43,068 nt of DNA, taken from IMG/VR virus record IMGVR_UViG_3300048930_000175, positions 1 through 43,068 of that record. One strand, 5' to 3'. Shown piece after piece: positions 38,652 through 43,068 of this stretch. The notes beneath the pieces were generated by a model. That model saw only the letters and a program-made list of their open reading frames with translations, had not been told where the DNA came from and searched no databases. Source of the DNA: a virus. The translations under genes were made by a program, and so were the position numbers. Positions within the stretch are counted from its first letter, which is position 1; each line of letters opens with the position of its first letter.

Positions 38652-39770
38652 ATGGATCTATCTGACGCTGCTGCGAGTGGGTTTAACACTGGCATTGGCA
38701 TTGCCAGTGAGTGGAAGCGACAGGCTCTTGAAATGGAGCTTGCAGCCCAACGGAATGCTTTTCTGGATCGAGAGCTTCAGCTTTCAGAAGCTAAGTTTCA
38801 AGAAGAGAAATCCGCTCTCGCTCGGGCTCTTGCACAGGATGATGAAGATCGTCCGATGAGGCAGAGAGCCATGAAAGCCGGAGTGGAGGCTCAGGAGATC
38901 AAGAACGAAAGTGCTCGGGATGATCTTGCGTTCCAGAAATCTCCAGCTGGGATGGCTATGAGAGGCCAGCAAGCTAAGCAAGCTGAGGTTGCAACTCAGG
39001 CTTTGTCAGCTGAGGTAGAACAAAGAAAGGCTCAGACAGAAGCTTTGAAGCAAGAAGCTGTTCTGAAGCAAACAAGACTCTCAGAGAGTAGATCTCTTGC
39101 TTTGTCAGATCTAGTAAACAAGAGCCTCCCTCAGCTTGCAACGGCAAGTCCTGAGAAACGAAGAGCGTATCTAGAAGCGTGGAAGCAATCTGGTGGACTC
39201 GGAGAAGATGCAGCTAGGCTTCTTGAGCCTTTCATTGACTTGCAGGTTACTCCGGATACCATGTCTCAGCTAGAGCAAGCTGTTGTTGCTGGAATGACAG
39301 ATGGAAGCATTCCACAAGAGACTGCTCTTCAAGCGTATATCGCTCTGGATGGAATGAAACGAGGAAAGCTGCATCTCCAGACAACCGAAGGAACCTGGGA
39401 TGGAGATAAGTATGTTCCGGGGAAGACTGAGATGATCGGAGGTAATGCTCTTGCGGAGATCATGCGAAGAGTTCAGCTAGGGAAGAAACAGGCCTCAGGA
39501 TCTGCGCCAGGGCTTTCGACAGATGAAGTCTGGTCCCAAGATGCTCAGCGAGATATGCAGATAAAGGAACGGGTTGGGAAGATTCGGCCAGAGAGGCTTT
39601 TGGAAGATCTTCGAGATATCTCGAACGATCTCAGTCTCTCTCCTGAGGAGAAAAAGAAGCTCTTTAGGTACGCCTCTCAGGGACCTTTGGTCTCTCAATG
39701 GCAACAGCACATCAAGCGGAAGAAGAACGAACAAGGCCCTAATCGAACCACAGCTCAGGATCGTTTCTAA
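38652..39770 (+). CDS. Coiled-coil internal virion protein (gp15-like position)
   Basis: 372 aa. Residues 20-145 are a nearly continuous Glu/Gln/Ala/Lys coiled coil (LEMELAAQRNAFLDRELQL..., QAEVATQALSAEVEQRKAQTEALKQEA). The C-terminal half is mixed helical and ends in a basic tail. No enzymatic motif. It lies between two other internal-core candidates. Confidence 0.65.
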   Translation: MDLSDAAASGFNTGIGIASEWKRQALEMELAAQRNAFLDRELQLSEAKFQEEKSALARALAQDDEDRPMRQRAMKAGVEAQEIKNESARDDLAFQKSPAGMAMRGQQAKQAEVATQALSAEVEQRKAQTEALKQEAVLKQTRLSESRSLALSDLVNKSLPQLATASPEKRRAYLEAWKQSGGLGEDAARLLEPFIDLQVTPDTMSQLEQAVVAGMTDGSIPQETALQAYIALDGMKRGKLHLQTTEGTWDGDKYVPGKTEMIGGNALAEIMRRVQLGKKQASGSAPGLSTDEVWSQDAQRDMQIKERVGKIRPERLLEDLRDISNDLSLSPEEKKKLFRYASQGPLVSQWQQHIKRKKNEQGPNRTTAQDRF

Positions 39771-39782
39771 AGGAATCTTTCT

Positions 39783-42700
39783 GTGGAAGACATCCTTCAG
39801 CAAATCAAAGACGCCATCGGGCTTGAGGAAGAACCCAAGAAAAAGCCTGAGGTTTATGGGGATCCTGAGCATGAGAGGTCTCGGGTCTTTGAGGACTCAC
39901 TTCGTCAGGCTTTCCAGGAACCTGGGTTCGTCGAGAGTCCGGGAGCCGTTCAGGCTCAGAAGATTTCAGAGATCTTGAGGCTTCGTGGGAGGAATGCTCA
40001 GGATTTCTCTCAAGAACTCCGGACTATCGAGGCAAAGGATATCGGGCTTCCTAAGCATCTTCTTCGTGCAGGTGCTCGGGGTGCTGCTGCTCCGCTTACT
40101 GGGCTTATTGGAGCGGTTGATCCTACTCTAGGTGAAGAAGTGCAGAAGGGGATTCAGGCAGAATACGCTCCAAGACCTGATCTTGAAGACAGCTTCTTTG
40201 CTACCACCTTACCTGAAGGCGCCGGGTCAATGGTCCCGTTGCTCGTGGCAGGGTATCTCTCAGGTGGTTCTGCTCTCCCCAGTGCTTTCGGAGCCTTGAG
40301 TGGCTTTGGCTCGGCGAAGATCAATGCTCGGAGAAATCGAGCGACGGAGGATCAGGAGTTGGTCTCAGGCCTTGCGGGTCTGGGACTCGGGGCTCTGGAA
40401 GGTCTTCCGATCGGGAATGCTATCACCCGATTCGCCAAGGGTGCCGGCGCTGCAGGTGCAGGGAAGATTCTTTTCAAGGCTCTGACAAACGAGAACAGTC
40501 TTTCTCTCCTCAAGCGAGTGACTTCTCACGGCCTCTCCGAAGCTATCGAAGAAGCTGCACAGGAGTTTGTTCAGGACTTCGGTCAGTCGGCTGTAGACAA
40601 GATGATCGGCCTGTATCACGAAAGTCTCTGGGAGGCTTTCAAGGATGCAGGCAAGTCCGCTGCTGCGGGTGCTATCATCGGCGGCGCTGTCGGTGGGGCA
40701 CTGGGTGCGGATTATCAGCCCAGTCTTCTTGCGGCGTTGTTGGATGATCTAGAGAAAGCTGGACTCTCGACGAAGGATAGAAACACTGTCGTCAACGCGG
40801 TGAGTGACGTTGCTTCGTCGGAGGAGTTTGTTCACGCTGAGCTTGATGAGAACGGAGAAGAGACTCTTGTAGCGGATCTGGATGGCCTGGATCGAGCGGG
40901 GTTTATCAAGGGCTTGATGGAAAGCTACAACCTCGATGCGGAGAAGATCGACATGGTTATGCAAATCGTGGATCGCTTCACGGCGTTCTGGGGGAAGGCG
41001 AATGGTCGGAAGCCGGAGGAGTGGTTCTTGACGATTGCAGATATCCGGAAGTCTACTCAGGCGGCTTTTGAGAAGAGGTTGGAGGAAGAAGGGAAGTCAG
41101 GTCTTCTTGCGATGAAGCAAGAGAATGAAAAGCCGGAGATTCAAGAACTTCGGAAGAAGCTAAACATCGGAGACAAGTCTTCAACATCTATGTTTGTCTT
41201 TGCAAATGGAGATGTTGGAAGTACGAAGAAGATCCGTGGGAAGTATGACATTCACTCCGACGCGGCTGGAGGTTTTGATGCTTTTGAGAACATCCTGAAC
41301 TCAGGTGTAATCAGGCTGAGCACGTCTCCAAACTCCTTCGGGATTGAGGCAAGAAAGCCAATCACCCAAGCTCAGGCTGATGCAATTTTTGATGTCCTCG
41401 GAGATAGACAGCTTTATGTCGATCTCACTGAGTTTGGAGGAAATCCTCTTCTTTCTTTGAAGACTGGAGAGAACCCTTCTGCAGAGGAAGTTTATCAGAC
41501 TCTTGAGAAGGTGAATAAGACTCTTCAGAAAGGTCCTCAGAGACTCTTTCAACAAGGAGGAGAAGAACTCCGGACATTTTGGGAACACATCTCTGAAGGC
41601 AAGTGGAAGGCTGCGGAGAACATTACTGACTTCGAGCGAAAGCTTGGTGAGGCTTTTGATGCAGGGAAGATAAAGGACTTCAAGGCTTTTCAGAAAGCCA
41701 TTGCTATCGCAGCGAAGGGTGGAGATCCTTTTGCTGAAAAAAGCAATGTAACTACTTTCAAGACTGCAAAAGGTTCTACTTACACAGTACATAGTGACGG
41801 GACCACTACGCGAGACAAGGCTGCACGTCCGGAACATGGTAACGACAGCGGCATCAAGCCAAAGTCTGATCGAACGTGGTATGTCACGCCAGAAGAAGCT
41901 GATCTGTTGTCCTACGTGCAGGCACAGGGCACGGATGTTTTTACTATTGAAGAGCTGCCTGCAGAGATTGCTCAGTCACTGAACTTGCCGATCGGAACGC
42001 TCGGGGTCAAAACGGTTTCAAGCAGTTACGATCAAAATCGCGTTGGCAAGTGGATGAAGGGGTTGTATGCAACTCCTAAGACTCAGCCAGCTGTTGGATT
42101 GATTCCAATAGAGAAATGGGGAAACTCTAATGAAATTCATTTTGGCAATAAGATCGTAAGTCTTGGTGATCCTGTTGTAGAAGATAAGAAGGCTGAGAAG
42201 CCAAAGAAATCTTCCAAGCGAGATGTCAAGACTATCGCGCCTGAGGGGAATATCATCAAAGGCGCCGTGGAGTTTGTCTCGGGAGGTCAGGCGATTCTCT
42301 ATGCTTTTGAGAAGGCTGATGTCTCCACCGTCATGCACGAGCTTGCTCACACCTGGCGTCGGCAGATGCCAGAGAAAACCCTAAAGCGTCTTGCTCGGGT
42401 TCTTGGAGTAAAAGACTGGCAAGCTTGGACGAAGGATGAAGAAGAACTCCTTGCTCGGACTTTCGAGCGATGGTTGGCTGAGGGAGAAGTGGATATCGAG
42501 GAACTCAAGCCGGCCTTTCAGTCCTTTAAGGGCTGGTTGGAAAAGATCTATACACAAATCGAGGGGTCAGATATTGACGTCAGGATGACACAAGACATCC
42601 GAAAGTTTTTCTCAAGCCTTTTGAAGAAGCAGATAAAATCAGAAACTCAACCTGACACCAACCCAAAGATCGTTCAGCAAGCAAACTATCTGATGCAAGA

Positions 42701-43068
42701 GGCTCAGGGTCAGAAAGCTCAGGTAACCAAGCCAACGTTTCTTTCCAGGCTTCATGCGCTGGTGGATATCTCTGCATTGGTCAGAGGTCCGACAGGGAAA
42801 AGGCTTGTGGAGCTTGCGGATGAGATTGACTCCCTGAGGAAAACTCTCCGTGCTCTGGCAGAGAATCCAACAGAGGTTGGGAAGAGCTTGACAGATGTTG
42901 CGAAGAGTCTGACATCTGAGCAAAGGGCTTGGCTGGCTGAACCCGTGTCGAAGGACATGCCGGTGTCAAGAATCCGGGCTCTGGTGGAGGAGGATCTCAA
43001 GCAAGTTGTCACGATCCCGAAGGGTTGGACCCAGGTTCAGGATGTCGTGGCTCTGGCCAAGGCGATTC
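39783..43068 (+). CDS. Giant internal virion protein, N-terminal part (zinc metallopeptidase and polyvalent-type domains; continues at position 1)
   Basis: GTG at 39783 has AAAGGA upstream. The frame is open to 42941 and through the join to 2517, giving 1,891 aa. Visible regions: Gly/Ala-rich hydrophobic stretches near 153-176 and 293-310, suited to membrane insertion; a domain near 660-720 with HSDGTTTRDKAARPEHG, as in phage polyvalent/MuF-type proteins; and a zincin motif HELAH at 852-856 (the HExxH zinc site) followed by LLARTFERWLAEG, whose Glu may be the third ligand. It would be ejected into the cell with the DNA, where it may cleave or reshape envelope or host proteins. The peptidase motif is seen; the substrate is unknown. 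Confidence 0.85.
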   Translation, partial: MEDILQQIKDAIGLEEEPKKKPEVYGDPEHERSRVFEDSLRQAFQEPGFVESPGAVQAQKISEILRLRGRNAQDFSQELRTIEAKDIGLPKHLLRAGARGAAAPLTGLIGAVDPTLGEEVQKGIQAEYAPRPDLEDSFFATTLPEGAGSMVPLLVAGYLSGGSALPSAFGALSGFGSAKINARRNRATEDQELVSGLAGLGLGALEGLPIGNAITRFAKGAGAAGAGKILFKALTNENSLSLLKRVTSHGLSEAIEEAAQEFVQDFGQSAVDKMIGLYHESLWEAFKDAGKSAAAGAIIGGAVGGALGADYQPSLLAALLDDLEKAGLSTKDRNTVVNAVSDVASSEEFVHAELDENGEETLVADLDGLDRAGFIKGLMESYNLDAEKIDMVMQIVDRFTAFWGKANGRKPEEWFLTIADIRKSTQAAFEKRLEEEGKSGLLAMKQENEKPEIQELRKKLNIGDKSSTSMFVFANGDVGSTKKIRGKYDIHSDAAGGFDAFENILNSGVIRLSTSPNSFGIEARKPITQAQADAIFDVLGDRQLYVDLTEFGGNPLLSLKTGENPSAEEVYQTLEKVNKTLQKGPQRLFQQGGEELRTFWEHISEGKWKAAENITDFERKLGEAFDAGKIKDFKAFQKAIAIAAKGGDPFAEKSNVTTFKTAKGSTYTVHSDGTTTRDKAARPEHGNDSGIKPKSDRTWYVTPEEADLLSYVQAQGTDVFTIEELPAEIAQSLNLPIGTLGVKTVSSSYDQNRVGKWMKGLYATPKTQPAVGLIPIEKWGNSNEIHFGNKIVSLGDPVVEDKKAEKPKKSSKRDVKTIAPEGNIIKGAVEFVSGGQAILYAFEKADVSTVMHELAHTWRRQMPEKTLKRLARVLGVKDWQAWTKDEEELLARTFERWLAEGEVDIEELKPAFQSFKGWLEKIYTQIEGSDIDVRMTQDIRKFFSSLLKKQIKSETQPDTNPKIVQQANYLMQEAQGQKAQVTKPTFLSRLHALVDISALVRGPTGKRLVELADEIDSLRKTLRALAENPTEVGKSLTDVAKSLTSEQRAWLAEPVSKDMPVSRIRALVEEDLKQVVTIPKGWTQVQDVVALAKAI
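42942..43068. repeat. Terminal direct repeat, right copy
   Basis: Identical to positions 1-127 and in the same coding frame. It is the circularisation overlap of the contig and should be counted once. Confidence 0.95.

Noticed and set aside
1-43068. CRISPR array, integrase, attachment site or insertion sequence
   Set aside because: I saw no spaced direct-repeat array, no tyrosine or serine recombinase motifs and no transposase-like gene. The repeat in 17703-18059 to an integrase arm-binding fold is too weak and lacks a catalytic domain.

Overview
This window is an essentially complete genome of a tailed, podovirus-like bacteriophage. The last 127 bases (42942-43068) repeat the first 127 exactly, so the contig is a closed circle (or a circularly permuted genome) with a unit length of 42,941 bp. 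One giant virion gene runs across the join: it starts at 39783, leaves the window at 43068 and finishes at 2517 (1,891 codons). Strong Shine-Dalgarno sites and many ATGA/GTGA stop-start overlaps point to a bacterial host. The sequence does not name the host. I see no integrase, repressor/attachment module, transposon or CRISPR array, so a lytic life style is the simplest reading.

There are two opposed transcription blocks. The rightward (+) late block runs from about 20887 through the join to 3377. It encodes terminase small and large subunits, small membrane proteins, a tail-fibre/receptor cassette, a lipoprotein, portal, zinc ribbon, scaffold, major capsid protein, a decoration-like protein and a strong internal terminator. 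After that come a glycosyltransferase, head-tail adaptor, fibre, tail nozzle-like protein, GNAT-like protein, two internal virion proteins, the 1,891-aa internal virion protein with an HExxH metallopeptidase motif, and a PurD-like protein. The leftward (-) early/replication block runs from 20231 down to 3489. In genome order it includes small accessory genes, two tRNA-like RNA elements, an ECF-sigma-like protein, a Cas4-type PD-(D/E)XK nuclease, an ArsR-like regulator, a Sak4-like RecA ATPase with a probable ssDNA-binding partner, a ParB-DNA methyltransferase fusion, an ATP-dependent DNA ligase, a SAM methyltransferase, a uracil-DNA-glycosylase/DNA polymerase A fusion and a DUF3987-type helicase. 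The blocks diverge from a 655-bp intergenic region (20232-20886) full of short dyads and converge on a bidirectional terminator at 3411-3430.

The most unusual features are these. (1) Two leftward tRNA-like elements (13179-13303 and 14040-14216) have intact acceptor, D-loop and T-arm signatures, but a long structured helix stands where the anticodon arm should be. (2) A large CTAG-rich inverted repeat around a T17 tract (19442-19630) is a candidate origin or control locus. (3) Two GC-rich patches stand out: an accessory-gene island (about 15060-16860) and a receptor-binding cassette (about 24940-26910) whose edges fall inside coding genes. (4) The polymerase has an N-terminal uracil-DNA-glycosylase domain without the usual Fe-S cysteines, and a His at the position that is Phe762 in E. 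coli Pol I. (5) Several genes overlap out of frame, and there are micro-genes of 29-65 codons supported by ribosome-binding sites.

All assignments come from reading motifs, gene order and start sites by eye; no database search was possible.
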